64,000 bases of DNA from positions 434,001 through 498,000 of the forward strand of contig JBCBVY010000001.1 in NCBI GenBank assembly GCA_039817385.1, in the 5' to 3' direction. The translations under genes and the position numbers were made by a program. The notes under the pieces are model-generated. The model did no database searches. It was not told where the DNA came from and saw only the letters and a program-made list of their open reading frames with translations. Shown piece after piece: positions 19,856 to 28,957 of this stretch (the first letter of the stretch is position 1; each line of letters opens with the position of its first letter). The stretch is from JBCBCP01 sp039817385. Lineage in GTDB: Bacteria > Pseudomonadota > Alphaproteobacteria > Rhodobacterales > Rhodobacteraceae.

Positions 19856-20218
19856 ATGAGTGACGCACAGACCCGCATCGCCGAAATGATCAAAGCCAAT
19901 GACGTGGTGCTTTACATGAAAGGCACCAAGGAAATGCCCCAATGTGGCTTCTCCAGCCGCGTGGCGGGCGTTCTTAACTATATGGGCGTCGATTTTGCAG
20001 ATGTGAACGTGCTGGCGGATGATGACATCCGGCAGGGGATCAAGGACTTCTCCGACTGGCCGACCATCCCGCAGCTTTACGTCAAGGGCGAGTTTGTCGG
20101 GGGCTGCGACATCATCACCGAGATGACGCTGTCGGGCGAGCTGGACACGATGTTCGACGAGAACGGCGTGGCCTATGACAAGGACGCGGCGGACAAGATC
20201 CGCGAAGCCAACGCCTGA
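19856..20218 (+). CDS. grxD: monothiol glutaredoxin (Grx4/GrxD type)
   Basis: 120 residues with the CGFS active site (Cys about 30), the WPTIPQLYVKGEFVGGCDI glutathione-binding stretch and normal family length. Acts as a [2Fe-2S] carrier with BolA and contributes to iron-sulfur assembly. Last gene of the bolA operon, followed by a strong terminator. Confidence 0.95.
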   Translation: MSDAQTRIAEMIKANDVVLYMKGTKEMPQCGFSSRVAGVLNYMGVDFADVNVLADDDIRQGIKDFSDWPTIPQLYVKGEFVGGCDIITEMTLSGELDTMFDENGVAYDKDAADKIREANA

Positions 20219-20233
20219 TCGGGCCACACGGTC

Positions 20234-20261
20234 TTGCACCCACCGCGCCGGGTGGGTGCAA
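20234..20261 (+). terminator. terminator after grxD
   Basis: Perfect 11-bp stem TTGCACCCACC/GGTGGGTGCAA with a 6-base loop, 15 bp beyond the stop and between convergent genes. No strong T run, so possibly bidirectional or a stabilising 3' end. Confidence 0.6.
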
Positions 20262-20271
20262 ACCTAGTGCC

Positions 20272-20700
20272 CTAAGAAGGCTCCCAAGTCAGGGACGAAT
20301 GGTGCAGGGAAATCAGCACCTTGCCGCCGATCTTGTGATAGGCAAAGGTGTAATCGGCCCGCGTGACCGGCACATCGCCTTTGAAAAAGGTGTAGTGCCC
20401 CATGTCCTTATAGCCCAGCCCCCCGGCCTTGAGGATCGGGCCCGCCGCGCTTTGGAAATCGACGCGGGTCCAGCCATTGGCGAGAAAGCCATCGTCGTTG
20501 GGGTAGTCATCATCGCCGCCGACGAAATAGGCGCGTGCCCCCGCCCGGTCGAGCCGGATGACATCCGCCAGCGTCGGCTTGAACAGCAGCGGCTCGTCCG
20601 GCGTGCCGAAATCATAAAGGTCCAGCAGGTTTTCAACATCCTGCTCGGTCACGTAACGCGCCCAGGCGCGCTGGGCCGAGACCACCTCGGCCTTCGTCAT
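20272..20700 (-). CDS. SnoaL/NTF2-like small protein
   Basis: 142 residues with the pattern of an NTF2/SnoaL-like cone fold: an N-terminal helix with WARYVTEQDVENLLDLY and later alternating strands (GHYTFFKGDVPVTRADYTFAYHKIGGKVLISLHHSSL). Such proteins may be small hydrolases, isomerases or association domains. The His-His-Ser at the end of the sheet is typical of DUF4440/CaMKII-association relatives. No functional context. Confidence 0.65.
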   Translation of the reverse strand: MTKAEVVSAQRAWARYVTEQDVENLLDLYDFGTPDEPLLFKPTLADVIRLDRAGARAYFVGGDDDYPNDDGFLANGWTRVDFQSAAGPILKAGGLGYKDMGHYTFFKGDVPVTRADYTFAYHKIGGKVLISLHHSSLTWEPS

Positions 20701-20832
20701 CGGTTCATAGTTGCGCTCTGAAATCGGTCCGTCCTCGCGTCTTTGGAAGTGATTGCGCTGTCTTAGACGACAGTGCGGGCCGCCGCCAAGGGTGTTGACG
20801 CCGCAGACTGCGGGGCGCGCAAAAGGGCCGGA

Positions 20833-21234
20833 TCACTCCGCGGGCGCGCTGCGTTCCTCTGCCTGCGCGGCGAGCGCTTCGGCCTGCGCGGCAAGTTCAG
20901 CGAGCGCATCGGTGACCGCATCGGGCACGACCGGCACTTCGATCCGCTCCGGCTCCGGGGCAGCGACGTTGCGCAGGCCCTCGATCTCTGCCTCGCGCTC
21001 GGCCAGCTGGCCCTGGGCCGCAGCGACCTGATCTTCCATGCTGGCGGTTTTGTCGGCCAGCATCAGGCCCGCCATCAGCAGCATCCGCGCCTCGGGCATC
21101 CGCCCGACCTGCGCGGTCAGCACCTGCGCCTCGTCATCCAGCATCTTGGCGGCGGCGTGCAGGTACTGCTCTTCGCCCTCCTGGCAGGCAACCTGGAAAT
21201 CGCGGCCACCGATATGGATCGTCACCTCAGGCAT
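20833..21234 (-). CDS. zapA: cell division protein ZapA
   Basis: 133 residues. N-terminal ZapA domain (about 1-45, VTIHIGGRDFQVACQEGEEQYLHAAA) and the following long helix are typical. The tail beyond about 100 is an Ala/Glu-rich extension. ZapA promotes bundling of FtsZ filaments at the division ring. Start at 21234 gives the canonical N terminus; the gene begins 8 bp inside the upstream coiled-coil gene, indicating translational coupling. Confidence 0.9.
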   Translation of the reverse strand: MPEVTIHIGGRDFQVACQEGEEQYLHAAAKMLDDEAQVLTAQVGRMPEARMLLMAGLMLADKTASMEDQVAAAQGQLAEREAEIEGLRNVAAPEPERIEVPVVPDAVTDALAELAAQAEALAAQAEERSAPAE

Positions 21235-21700
21235 CGGTCTGTTGTCCTTCTGTCGCGCCTTGCAAAAGCGGCTCAAGCGCGCCGAGGATGGCGCTGGCCT
21301 CGGCCACATCGGCGGCGCGTGCGGCGCGCAGCGCCTCCAACTCGGCCATCATGGCCTTGTTGATCAGGTGCGGCTCGCCCACACCCGCGGCATTCGCCTC
21401 GCGCAGCTTGGCATTGGAGGCGCGCAGCTCTTCATTGGCGCGGCGCAGCTTTTGCAGCTCCCGGTCCAGATCGCTCATGCGCGCCGCGGTCTGCTCCGCC
21501 GCGCCATCTTCCGCCGCCCGCTGCGCCTTGAGCCGTGCAACGCGCTCCTGCAGTTGCGCGTTGGCCAGTTTCTCTTCTTCCAGCTCTGCCTTCAGCCCGG
21601 CGATGTCAGCGTCGTCGGGCTTGGGCGTGGCCTCGATCGCGCGCGCGACCCGGTCCATCGCGGCGCTTAGCCGGTGTTGCAGCTCATCAATCTCGCTCAT
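21227..21700 (-). CDS. coiled-coil protein coupled to zapA
   Basis: 157 residues, almost entirely predicted coiled coil (SEIDELQHRLSAAMDRVARA, then AELEEEKLANAQLQERVARL and LDRELQKLRRANEELRASNA). No catalytic domain. It overlaps zapA by 8 bp. Its position and shape resemble small coiled-coil partners of ZapA such as ZapB, but I see no clear homology, so a divisome role is inferred. Confidence 0.78.
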   Translation of the reverse strand: MSEIDELQHRLSAAMDRVARAIEATPKPDDADIAGLKAELEEEKLANAQLQERVARLKAQRAAEDGAAEQTAARMSDLDRELQKLRRANEELRASNAKLREANAAGVGEPHLINKAMMAELEALRAARAADVAEASAILGALEPLLQGATEGQQTDA

Positions 21701-21924
21701 AGGCCCCTTGTCCCCCGTCTCATGCGCTTTTCGCGCTTTTTGCACGGAACGCGCGAATCGCTCACCGCCCCGGTGCATGCAAGTCTATCCCAGCGCGGCG
21801 CGCAAATCCTCCCCTTTGCAATCAGGGGTTTGGCGCGCGCAGTTCACATGAGCGCCATGTCCCTGCTTGACGGGCCAGAAGGGCTTGGTATGCAGCGCGA
21901 AACCTGCCGCCCAAGGAGCCGCTT

Positions 21925-23943
21925 ATGGACCTCAAAGCCCGCGCTGCCGCACATCCTGAACATTGGTCCAAGGCGACCGCCATCCGCGCGCTGACGCTGG
22001 ATGCGGTGGCCGCGGCCAATTCGGGCCATTCGGGGATGCCGATGGGGATGGCGGACGTGGCCACGGTGCTGTTTGAAAAGCACCTGAAGTTTGACGCCGC
22101 CGCGCCACATTGGCCGGACCGGGACCGGTTCATCCTGAGCGCGGGGCATGGATCCATGCTGCTTTATGGGTTGCTGTATCTGACGGGTTATGCGGACATG
22201 CCCCTCCAGCAGATCAAGGATTTCCGGCAGTGGGGGTCGGTCACAGCGGGCCATCCCGAGTACGGCCACGCCAGCGGGATCGAGACAACGACCGGCCCAC
22301 TGGGCCAGGGCATTGCCAATGCGGTTGGCTTTGCGATGGCCGAAGAAATCCAGCGCGCCCATTACGGTAAGAAGCTGGTGGACCATTACACCTATGTGAT
22401 TGCCGGCGATGGCTGCCTGATGGAAGGCGTCAGCCAGGAGGCGATTACGCTCGCCGGGCGGCACGAACTGGGCAAGCTGATCGTCCTGTGGGACAACAAC
22501 AACATCACCATCGACGGCACGGTGGAGCTGTCGGACCGCACCGACCAGCCCCAGCGCTTCAAATCAGCAGGCTGGCAGGTGATCGAGATTGATGGCCATG
22601 ACCCGGACGCCATCGACGCCGCACTTACGAAGGCGAAGGGCTCGAAAAAGCCGACGATGATTGCCTGCAAGACGCATATCGCGCTGGGCCACGCGGCGCA
22701 GGACACCTCCAAGGGGCACGGCGCGCTGACCGATCCCGATCAGTTGCAGGCCGCCAAAGAAGCCTATGGCTGGACGACCGGACCGTTTGACGTGCCGGCA
22801 GAGGTCAAGACGGCGTGGGAGGCCATTGGCGCCCGCGGCGCATCCGAGCGCGCGGCGTGGCAAGAACGGCTGGAGGGCATCTCCAAGGCGCGCCGCGACC
22901 GGTTCGAACGCGCTTATGCCGGGGAGGCCCCGCGCAAGCTGAGCGCGACGATCAAGGCCCTGAAAAAGCAGATGTCCGAAGCCGCGCCGAAGCTGGCCAC
23001 CCGCGCCAGCTCCGAACGGGTGCTGGAGGTGATCAACCCGATCCTGCCCGAAACCGTGGGCGGCTCGGCGGACCTGACCGGCTCCAACAACACCAAGACC
23101 GCTGATCTGGGCGTTTTTGACACCGAGAGCCGCGGCGGGCGTTACATCTACTGGGGCATCCGCGAGCATGGCATGGCGGCCGCGATGAACGGCATGGCGC
23201 TGCACGGGGGCATCCGGCCTTATGGCGGCACGTTCATGTGTTTCACCGACTATGCCCGCCCCGCGATGCGCCTGTCGGCGCTGATGGGCGTGCCCGTCAC
23301 TTACGTGATGACGCATGACAGCATCGGCCTGGGCGAGGACGGCCCGACGCACCAGCCGGTGGAGCATCTGGCGATCAGCCGCGCAACGCCCAACACGCTG
23401 GTCTTCCGCCCCGCCGACACGGTGGAAACCGCCGAGGCGTGGGAACTTGCGCTGACATCGCAAAAGACCCCCTCGGTGCTGTCGCTGACCCGCCAGGGCC
23501 TGCCCACGGTGCGGCTGGAACACAAGACCAAGAACCTGACCGCGCAGGGTGCCTATGTGCTGGCGGAGGCGGAAGGGAAACGTCAGGTCATCCTGATCGC
23601 GACCGGCTCCGAAGTGCATCTGGCGCTGGAGGCACGTGAACAGCTGCAAGAGGCCGGGATTGGCTGCCGCGTTGTGTCGATGCCCTGCATGGAGCTTTTT
23701 GCCCAGCAGGACGAGACCTACCGCCGCCGCGTTCTGCCCGCAGGGCCGGTACGCATTGGGGTGGAAGCCGCGGTGCGCCAGGGCTGGGACCGCTGGCTGC
23801 TGGGCGAGCGGGGCCGCGATGCAAAGGCGGCGTTCATTGGGATGGACAGCTTTGGCGCGTCCGCCCCGGCAGGCACGCTGTTTGAAAAGTTCGGCATCAC
23901 CACGGACGCCATCGTGGCGCAGGCGAAGGCACTTCTGGGCTGA
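21925..23943 (+). CDS. tkt: transketolase
   Basis: 672-residue thiamine-diphosphate enzyme of the pentose phosphate pathway. The TPP-binding GDGCLMEGVSQEA ... NN motif (about 155-187), the Pyr domain EHGMAAAMNGMALHGG, and the C-terminal domain are all present at full length. ATG follows AAGGAG. It is the first of a rightward set with gap, interrupted by a leftward DUF808 gene. Confidence 0.96.
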   Translation: MDLKARAAAHPEHWSKATAIRALTLDAVAAANSGHSGMPMGMADVATVLFEKHLKFDAAAPHWPDRDRFILSAGHGSMLLYGLLYLTGYADMPLQQIKDFRQWGSVTAGHPEYGHASGIETTTGPLGQGIANAVGFAMAEEIQRAHYGKKLVDHYTYVIAGDGCLMEGVSQEAITLAGRHELGKLIVLWDNNNITIDGTVELSDRTDQPQRFKSAGWQVIEIDGHDPDAIDAALTKAKGSKKPTMIACKTHIALGHAAQDTSKGHGALTDPDQLQAAKEAYGWTTGPFDVPAEVKTAWEAIGARGASERAAWQERLEGISKARRDRFERAYAGEAPRKLSATIKALKKQMSEAAPKLATRASSERVLEVINPILPETVGGSADLTGSNNTKTADLGVFDTESRGGRYIYWGIREHGMAAAMNGMALHGGIRPYGGTFMCFTDYARPAMRLSALMGVPVTYVMTHDSIGLGEDGPTHQPVEHLAISRATPNTLVFRPADTVETAEAWELALTSQKTPSVLSLTRQGLPTVRLEHKTKNLTAQGAYVLAEAEGKRQVILIATGSEVHLALEAREQLQEAGIGCRVVSMPCMELFAQQDETYRRRVLPAGPVRIGVEAAVRQGWDRWLLGERGRDAKAAFIGMDSFGASAPAGTLFEKFGITTDAIVAQAKALLG

Positions 23944-23944
23944 T

Positions 23945-23988
23945 CAAATCTTGCAAGATTTGAGGGGTGTCGATCCTTGAAGGATCGA
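23945..23988. terminator. twin stem-loops after transketolase
   Basis: A perfect 18-base palindrome CAAATCTTGCAAGATTTG (23945-23962) is followed by TCGATCC-TTGAA-GGATCGA (23970-23988). The arrangement matches the pair after fpr. Placed between convergent genes. Confidence 0.6.
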
Positions 23989-23999
23989 TTGCCCGCGCC

Positions 24000-24974
24000 T
24001 CATATTGGTGTTGCCTTGCGCCAAACCCCCGAGACCGCGCGCCACACCGGCGTGATCACGCGCTCGCCCACCGGGATCAGAAGGGCCCCGATACCAAGGC
24101 CAATGAGCCCGTGCAGCGCCGCCTTAGCGAGCCAGGTGACAAAGCCCGCGCCGCCTCCAATCGCCTTGGCGGCGCCATAGATCAGGTCTTCGGGACCGTG
24201 CCAGCCCAACTGCGCAAGGCTGTGCACGATAATCTCCCCGCCGACCCACAGCATCGCGGCGGTGCCGATCACCATCAGGGCTTTCATGAACCCCGGCATC
24301 GCCTTCACGATCCCCCGCCCCAGCCCGCGGATCAGGCCGAGCCGTCCGTAGGCGGCCATCGCGAGGCCCGCATCATCCGCCTTCACGATCAGCGCGACCG
24401 AGCCGTAGACCGCCACCGTGATCATAATCGCCACAACGGCCAGCGTCGCCGCCTCCATCCAGAACGTGCTGTCCGGGATGTTCGACAGGGCAATCGTCAT
24501 GATCTCTGCCGACAGGATGAAATCCGTCTTGATCGCGCCGCGCGCCTTTTCCTCTTCGAGCTTGGCAGGGTCTTCGACAGTTTCGGCCTTGCCTGGGTAG
24601 TCATCATGCCCATGCCCGCCCCAGCCCAGCGCATGAGCGACCTTCTCCGCCCCTTCAAAACACAGATACGCCCCGCCCAGCATCAGAAGCGGCGGAATCG
24701 CCACCGGCAAAAAGGCCGACAGCGCAAGGCCCACCGGCAGCAAGATCACCAGCTTGTTGAAAAAGCTGCCCTTCGCGATGCGCCAGATGATCGGCAGCTC
24801 CCGATCCGCGGAAAAACCAGCCACGTATTTCGGCGTTACGGCGGCATCGTCGATCACCGCACCCGCGGCCTTGGACCCCGCCTTGGCCGCCTGCCCGATC
24901 ACATCGTCCACCGAGGCCGCAGCCACCTTTGCAATCCCCGCCACATCGTCCAGCAGGGCCAGAAGTCCGCTCAT
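24000..24974 (-). CDS. DUF808 (YedI-like) inner-membrane protein
   Basis: 324-residue multi-pass membrane protein of the DUF808/YedI family. N-terminal soluble helix (MSGLLALLDDVAGIAKVAA), then about six hydrophobic helices; a charged loop EDPAKLEEEKARGAIKTDFIL lies near 140-160. Family function is unknown. The start at 24974 gives the family N terminus. It is divergent from gap across a 112-bp region carrying the GTTTAACGCTAA motif, so it may share that control. Confidence 0.88.
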   Translation of the reverse strand: MSGLLALLDDVAGIAKVAAASVDDVIGQAAKAGSKAAGAVIDDAAVTPKYVAGFSADRELPIIWRIAKGSFFNKLVILLPVGLALSAFLPVAIPPLLMLGGAYLCFEGAEKVAHALGWGGHGHDDYPGKAETVEDPAKLEEEKARGAIKTDFILSAEIMTIALSNIPDSTFWMEAATLAVVAIMITVAVYGSVALIVKADDAGLAMAAYGRLGLIRGLGRGIVKAMPGFMKALMVIGTAAMLWVGGEIIVHSLAQLGWHGPEDLIYGAAKAIGGGAGFVTWLAKAALHGLIGLGIGALLIPVGERVITPVWRAVSGVWRKATPI

Positions 24975-24992
24975 GCCGCCTCTCCAAAAATC

Positions 24993-25006
24993 GTTTAACG
25001 CTAACA
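24993..25006. promoter_or_regulatory. operator-like motif between DUF808 and gap
   Basis: GTTTAACGCTAACA is a CG-centred imperfect dyad. Its first 12 bases are identical to the core of the 18-bp palindromes at lpdA (42680-42697) and pdhA (59882-59899). It lies 81 bp before gap and 19 bp before the divergent DUF808 start. CG-centred dyads like this are typical of LacI-family repressors; the regulator itself is not in the window. Confidence 0.6.
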
Positions 25007-25086
25007 GGGACGGAATGTCCGTTTCGCCCCCTGCACCTGCCCGATATAGAGCGCGCAACGACGCGCAACACAAGGATTACGGGCGT

Positions 25087-26088
25087 ATGGCGATCAAGGT
25101 TGGTATCAACGGCTTCGGGCGCATCGGGCGCTGCACCCTGTCCCATATCGCGGCCAGCGGGCGGGACGATATTGAGGTGATCAAGCTGAACGCGACGGGC
25201 CCCATCGAATCCGCCGCGCACCTGATCCGATATGACAGCGTGCATGGCGCGTATCCGGGCAAGGTCGAGATTGGCGCGGGCACGCTTGATCTGGGGCGCG
25301 GGCCGATCGAGGTGATGAGCACCTATGACATGGCCGAGCTGGATTGGGACGGCTGCGACGTGGTGCTGGAATGCACCGGCAAGTTCAACGACGGCACGAA
25401 GGCGAACGCGCATCTGGAGCGCGGCGCAGGCAAGGTGCTTCTGTCCGCGCCGGGCAAGAACGTGGACCGGACGGTGGTGTATGGTGTGAACCATGCAGAC
25501 CTTACCGCCGGTGAGAAGATGATCTCCAACGGCTCGTGCACGACAAACTGCCTTGCCCCGCTGGCAAAGGTGCTGGACGAGGAGATCGGCATCGTCTCGG
25601 GCCTGATGACCACGATCCACAGCTATACCGGGGACCAGCCGACGCTGGACCGGCGGCACAAGGATTTCTACCGCGCGCGGGCGGCGGCGATGAGCATGAT
25701 CCCCACATCGACCGGCGCGGCCAAGGCGCTGGGTGAAGTGCTGCCGGGGCTGAAAGGCAAGCTGGACGGCACCGCAATGCGGGTGCCGACGCCAAACGTG
25801 TCCGCCGTGGACCTGACGTTTATCGCGGCCCGGGACGTGAGTGCCGAAGAGGTCAACGCCGCGGTGCAAAAGCGCGCAGAGAGCAATATGGCCCGCGTGC
25901 TCAGCTATGATCCGGAGTTGAAGGTTTCGGTGGACTTCAACCATACCGAACACTCGTCCATCTTTGCCCCCGATCAGACCAAGGTCACGGGCGGCAACCT
26001 TGTCCGGGTGCTGGCGTGGTATGACAATGAATGGGCGTTTTCCGTCCGGATGGCCGATGTGGCCGTGCATATGGGATCGCTCGGCTAA
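25087..26088 (+). CDS. gap: glyceraldehyde-3-phosphate dehydrogenase, GapB-like
   Basis: 333 residues. NAD(P) site GINGFGRIGR (about 6-15), catalytic Cys151 in SCTTNC and His178 are present. The loop after the second strand reads LNATGP (34-39), with Ala where NAD-specific GAPDHs carry the Asp that binds the adenosine ribose. This is like NADP-preferring gluconeogenic GapB (NAS-type loop). I infer dual or NADP preference. The start ATG at 25087 gives the canonical N terminus. An operator-like motif shared with pdhA and lpdA lies upstream. Confidence 0.94.
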   Translation: MAIKVGINGFGRIGRCTLSHIAASGRDDIEVIKLNATGPIESAAHLIRYDSVHGAYPGKVEIGAGTLDLGRGPIEVMSTYDMAELDWDGCDVVLECTGKFNDGTKANAHLERGAGKVLLSAPGKNVDRTVVYGVNHADLTAGEKMISNGSCTTNCLAPLAKVLDEEIGIVSGLMTTIHSYTGDQPTLDRRHKDFYRARAAAMSMIPTSTGAAKALGEVLPGLKGKLDGTAMRVPTPNVSAVDLTFIAARDVSAEEVNAAVQKRAESNMARVLSYDPELKVSVDFNHTEHSSIFAPDQTKVTGGNLVRVLAWYDNEWAFSVRMADVAVHMGSLG

Positions 26089-26129
26089 GCTGACTGGACG
26101 GCAACGGCGCAGGCTGGCAAGACGGGGAC

Positions 26130-26273
26130 ATGACCAACCGTCTTGCCATTATCCTCGGGCTGATCATCGTTGCCGCGATCGCCTATGATACGATCGGCAA
26201 TGACGCGGCCAACCTCGTCTTTTTAGGCAAGAAACTCGCCGAGCTGATCGAGTGGCTGGCCTTCTGGCGTTAG
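26130..26273 (+). CDS. 47-residue single-helix membrane microprotein
   Basis: Small gene 41 bp after gap: one hydrophobic helix (about 5-19, LAIILGLIIVAAIAY) then an amphipathic C-terminal part ending EWLAFWR. Preceded by GACGGGGAC. Its stop overlaps the 3' end of the convergent coaD by four bases. Codon use matches neighbours, and its position after gap suggests cotranscription. No known family. Confidence 0.6.
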   Translation: MTNRLAIILGLIIVAAIAYDTIGNDAANLVFLGKKLAELIEWLAFWR

Positions 26274-26764
26274 GCCCCGAAACGCGCCTTCAGCGCGGTA
26301 TTCACGGGCGGTGTCACGAACTTGGACACATCCCCACCCAGCCGCGCGATTTCCTTGACCAGCTTGGACGCGATGGCCTGATGCTCCGCCTCTGCCATCA
26401 GGAAGACCGTTTCGACCGTATCGTCGAGTTGGCGGTTCATACCAACCATCTGGAATTCGTACTCGAAATCGGCCACCGCGCGCAGGCCGCGCACAATGAC
26501 GGCGGCGCCGACATCCTTGGCGCAGTCGATTAGCAGGTTTTCGAACGGGTGGGCGACAATCTCGGTGCCGGCCGCCTCTGACAAAGCGGTGCATTCCGCC
26601 TCGATCATCGCAACGCGCTCTTCCAGCGTAAAGAGCGGCCCCTTGTCCCGGTTGATCGCCACGCCGATCACCAGCCGGTCCACAAGCGAGCATGCGCGGC
26701 GGATGATGTCGATATGCCCCAGGGTGATCGGGTCGAAGGTGCCGGGATAGAGGCCGATGCGCAT
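26270..26764 (-). CDS. coaD: phosphopantetheine adenylyltransferase
   Basis: 164 residues, normal length. The nucleotidyltransferase motif GTFDPITLGH (about 8-17), and RGLRAVADFEYEFQM (about 88-102) identify the enzyme that adenylates 4'-phosphopantetheine in coenzyme A synthesis. Cytoplasmic, essential housekeeping gene, apparently monocistronic. Confidence 0.96.
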   Translation of the reverse strand: MRIGLYPGTFDPITLGHIDIIRRACSLVDRLVIGVAINRDKGPLFTLEERVAMIEAECTALSEAAGTEIVAHPFENLLIDCAKDVGAAVIVRGLRAVADFEYEFQMVGMNRQLDDTVETVFLMAEAEHQAIASKLVKEIARLGGDVSKFVTPPVNTALKARFGA

Positions 26765-26862
26765 GGGGCGGTCCTTTGCGTTAGTTGGCGCAAATCAGCA
26801 TGGCATGGGGCCAAATGCAAGTGGGCGGCGTATGGGCCGATATGCGCACGCGGCGCGTCCCG

Positions 26863-27297
26863 CTAGTGGCCCATGATCATCCCTTCGAGGGCGTCTTTTT
26901 CCATCGACAGCTCGCTCAGCCGTGCCTTGACCACATCGCCCAGCGTGATGAGCCCGGCAAGCTGACCGTCCTCAAGAACGGGCATGTGGCGGAACCGGCC
27001 TTGGGTCATCTGGCCCAGCACCGTATCGACATCGTCGCCGCGCCCGCAGGTGACAAGCTTGGACGTCATATGCGCCTCGACCTTGTCGGACAGGATGGCG
27101 CCGCCCTTGCTCGCCAGCACCCGCACGATATCGCGTTCCGACAGGATACCTTCGGCGGTGCTGCCATCGGCACTGACCACGACCGTGCCTATGCCCCGCT
27201 CGGCCAGCACTTTTGCGGCATCCGCAATAGACGTGCCTGGCGGCACCGTCACGACGCCATCGTCGGATTTCGATTTCAGGATTTGATGCACGCGCAT
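26863..27297 (-). CDS. two-CBS-domain protein
   Basis: 144 residues made of two tandem CBS modules (about 8-65 and 75-135). Each ends with a characteristic G-(I/L)-(L/I)-(S/T)-x-x-D (GILSERDIV and GLITLGDVV), the usual adenosyl-ligand contact. A free-standing CBS pair probably senses AMP, ATP or SAM and regulates a partner, which is not apparent here. Confidence 0.9.
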   Translation of the reverse strand: MRVHQILKSKSDDGVVTVPPGTSIADAAKVLAERGIGTVVVSADGSTAEGILSERDIVRVLASKGGAILSDKVEAHMTSKLVTCGRGDDVDTVLGQMTQGRFRHMPVLEDGQLAGLITLGDVVKARLSELSMEKDALEGMIMGH

Positions 27298-27456
27298 GGT
27301 AGGGTCCTCCCAGACATCCGTAGCGTAGGCGCCTATCCTCCGCTCTAAGGGCGCTTCAAGTCAAGGTTCCGGTGATCCCGCCGTCATTTATGGGCTTTTG
27401 GCCCCTGCCCGCCCGCGCTAGGCTGCCGCCAAATCAGACTTGCGGGAGGGCATCTT

Positions 27457-28956
27457 ATGAACACGATCGGGCATTACCTGGATGGCGGGCACGTTGCGGG
27501 CGGCTCGGGCCGGACCGCGGATGTCTACAACCCCGCAACGGGTGACGTGCAGGCGCAGGTCGCGCTGGCCTCGGGGGCCGAGCTGGACCGGGCGGTTGAG
27601 ATTGCCGCCGCCGCACAGCCTGCCTGGGCCGCGACCAACCCGCAGCGCCGCGCGCGGGTGCTGATGAAATTCGTGGACCTTCTGAACCGTGACATGGACA
27701 AGCTGGCCGAGGCGCTGAGCCGCGAGCATGGCAAGACGCTGCCCGATGCGGCGGGCGATGTGCAGCGCGGCCTTGAGGTGGTGGAGTACTGCATCGGCGC
27801 GCCGCATATGCTGAAGGGCGAGTATACCGACAGCGCCGGCCCCGGCATCGACATGTATTCGATGCGCCAGCCGCTGGGGGTGACCGCGGGCATCACGCCC
27901 TTCAACTTCCCCGCGATGATCCCGATGTGGATGTTCGCGCCCGCGATTGCTTGCGGCAATGCCTTTATCCTAAAGCCGTCCGAGCGCGACCCTTCGGTGC
28001 CGATGATGCTTGCCGCGCTGATGGAAGAGGCGGGCCTGCCCAAGGGCATCCTGCAGGTCGTAAATGGTGACAAGGAAGCGGTGGACGCGATCTTGCACCA
28101 CCCGGTGATCCAGTCCATCGGCTTTGTCGGCTCGACCCCGATTGCCGAGTATATCTACGCCACCGGCTGCGCGAACGGCAAACGCGTGCAGTGTTTCGGC
28201 GGGGCAAAGAACCACATGATCGTCATGCCGGACGCCGACCTGGATCAGGCCGCCGACGCGCTGGTCGGGGCCGGTTACGGTGCGGCGGGCGAGCGGTGCA
28301 TGGCGATTTCGGTGGCCGTGCCCGTGGGGGACGAGACCGCCGACCGCCTGATCGAAAAGCTGGTGCCGCGGATCGAAAAGCTCAAGGTCGGCCCCTACAC
28401 CGCTGGCAAGGACGTGGATTACGGCCCCGTCGTGACCGCGGCGGCGAAGGCCAACATTGAACGTCTAGTGCAGACCGGCATCGACCAGGGCGCCGAGTTG
28501 ATCGTGGACGGGCGGGACTTCTCCCTGCAAGGTTATGAGGACGGGTTCTTTGTCGGCCCGCACCTCTTTGACCGCGCCACGCCGGACATGGACATCTACA
28601 CGCAGGAAATCTTTGGCCCCGTCCTGACCACCGTGCGCGCGCAGTCCTATGAAGAGGCCATCGGCCTCGCGATGGATCATGAATACGGCAATGGCACCGC
28701 GATCTTCACCCGCGACGGGGACACGGCGCGCGATTTTGCAAATCGGATCAACATTGGCATGGTCGGCATCAACGTGCCGATCCCGGTCCCGCTCGCCTAT
28801 CACACCTTCGGCGGCTGGAAGAAATCCGTCTTTGGCGATCTGAACCAGCACGGCCCCGACGCGTTCAAGTTCTACACGCGGACCAAGACGGTCACGGCGC
28901 GCTGGCCCTCGGGCATCAAGGAAGGCGGCGAGTTCTCGATTCCTGTCATGGAGTGA
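27457..28956 (+). CDS. mmsA: methylmalonate-semialdehyde dehydrogenase (CoA-acylating)
   Basis: 499-residue aldehyde dehydrogenase of the MmsA branch. TPFNFPAMIPMWMF, the glycine-rich FVGSTPIAEYI and the catalytic Cys in AGERCMAIS (about 286) are present. It converts methylmalonate semialdehyde and CoA to propionyl-CoA, the last step of valine breakdown in this cluster. SD GGGAGGG precedes ATG at 27457. Followed by a 63-bp tandem repeat. Confidence 0.95.
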   Translation: MNTIGHYLDGGHVAGGSGRTADVYNPATGDVQAQVALASGAELDRAVEIAAAAQPAWAATNPQRRARVLMKFVDLLNRDMDKLAEALSREHGKTLPDAAGDVQRGLEVVEYCIGAPHMLKGEYTDSAGPGIDMYSMRQPLGVTAGITPFNFPAMIPMWMFAPAIACGNAFILKPSERDPSVPMMLAALMEEAGLPKGILQVVNGDKEAVDAILHHPVIQSIGFVGSTPIAEYIYATGCANGKRVQCFGGAKNHMIVMPDADLDQAADALVGAGYGAAGERCMAISVAVPVGDETADRLIEKLVPRIEKLKVGPYTAGKDVDYGPVVTAAAKANIERLVQTGIDQGAELIVDGRDFSLQGYEDGFFVGPHLFDRATPDMDIYTQEIFGPVLTTVRAQSYEEAIGLAMDHEYGNGTAIFTRDGDTARDFANRINIGMVGINVPIPVPLAYHTFGGWKKSVFGDLNQHGPDAFKFYTRTKTVTARWPSGIKEGGEFSIPVME

Positions 28957-28957
28957 G

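Noticed and set aside
20701..20832. possible 6S RNA (ssrS) downstream of zapA
   Set aside because: The position is right for many proteobacteria, but the 130-bp gap gives only small hairpins and I could not recognise the closing stem and central bubble. A covariance model search would decide.
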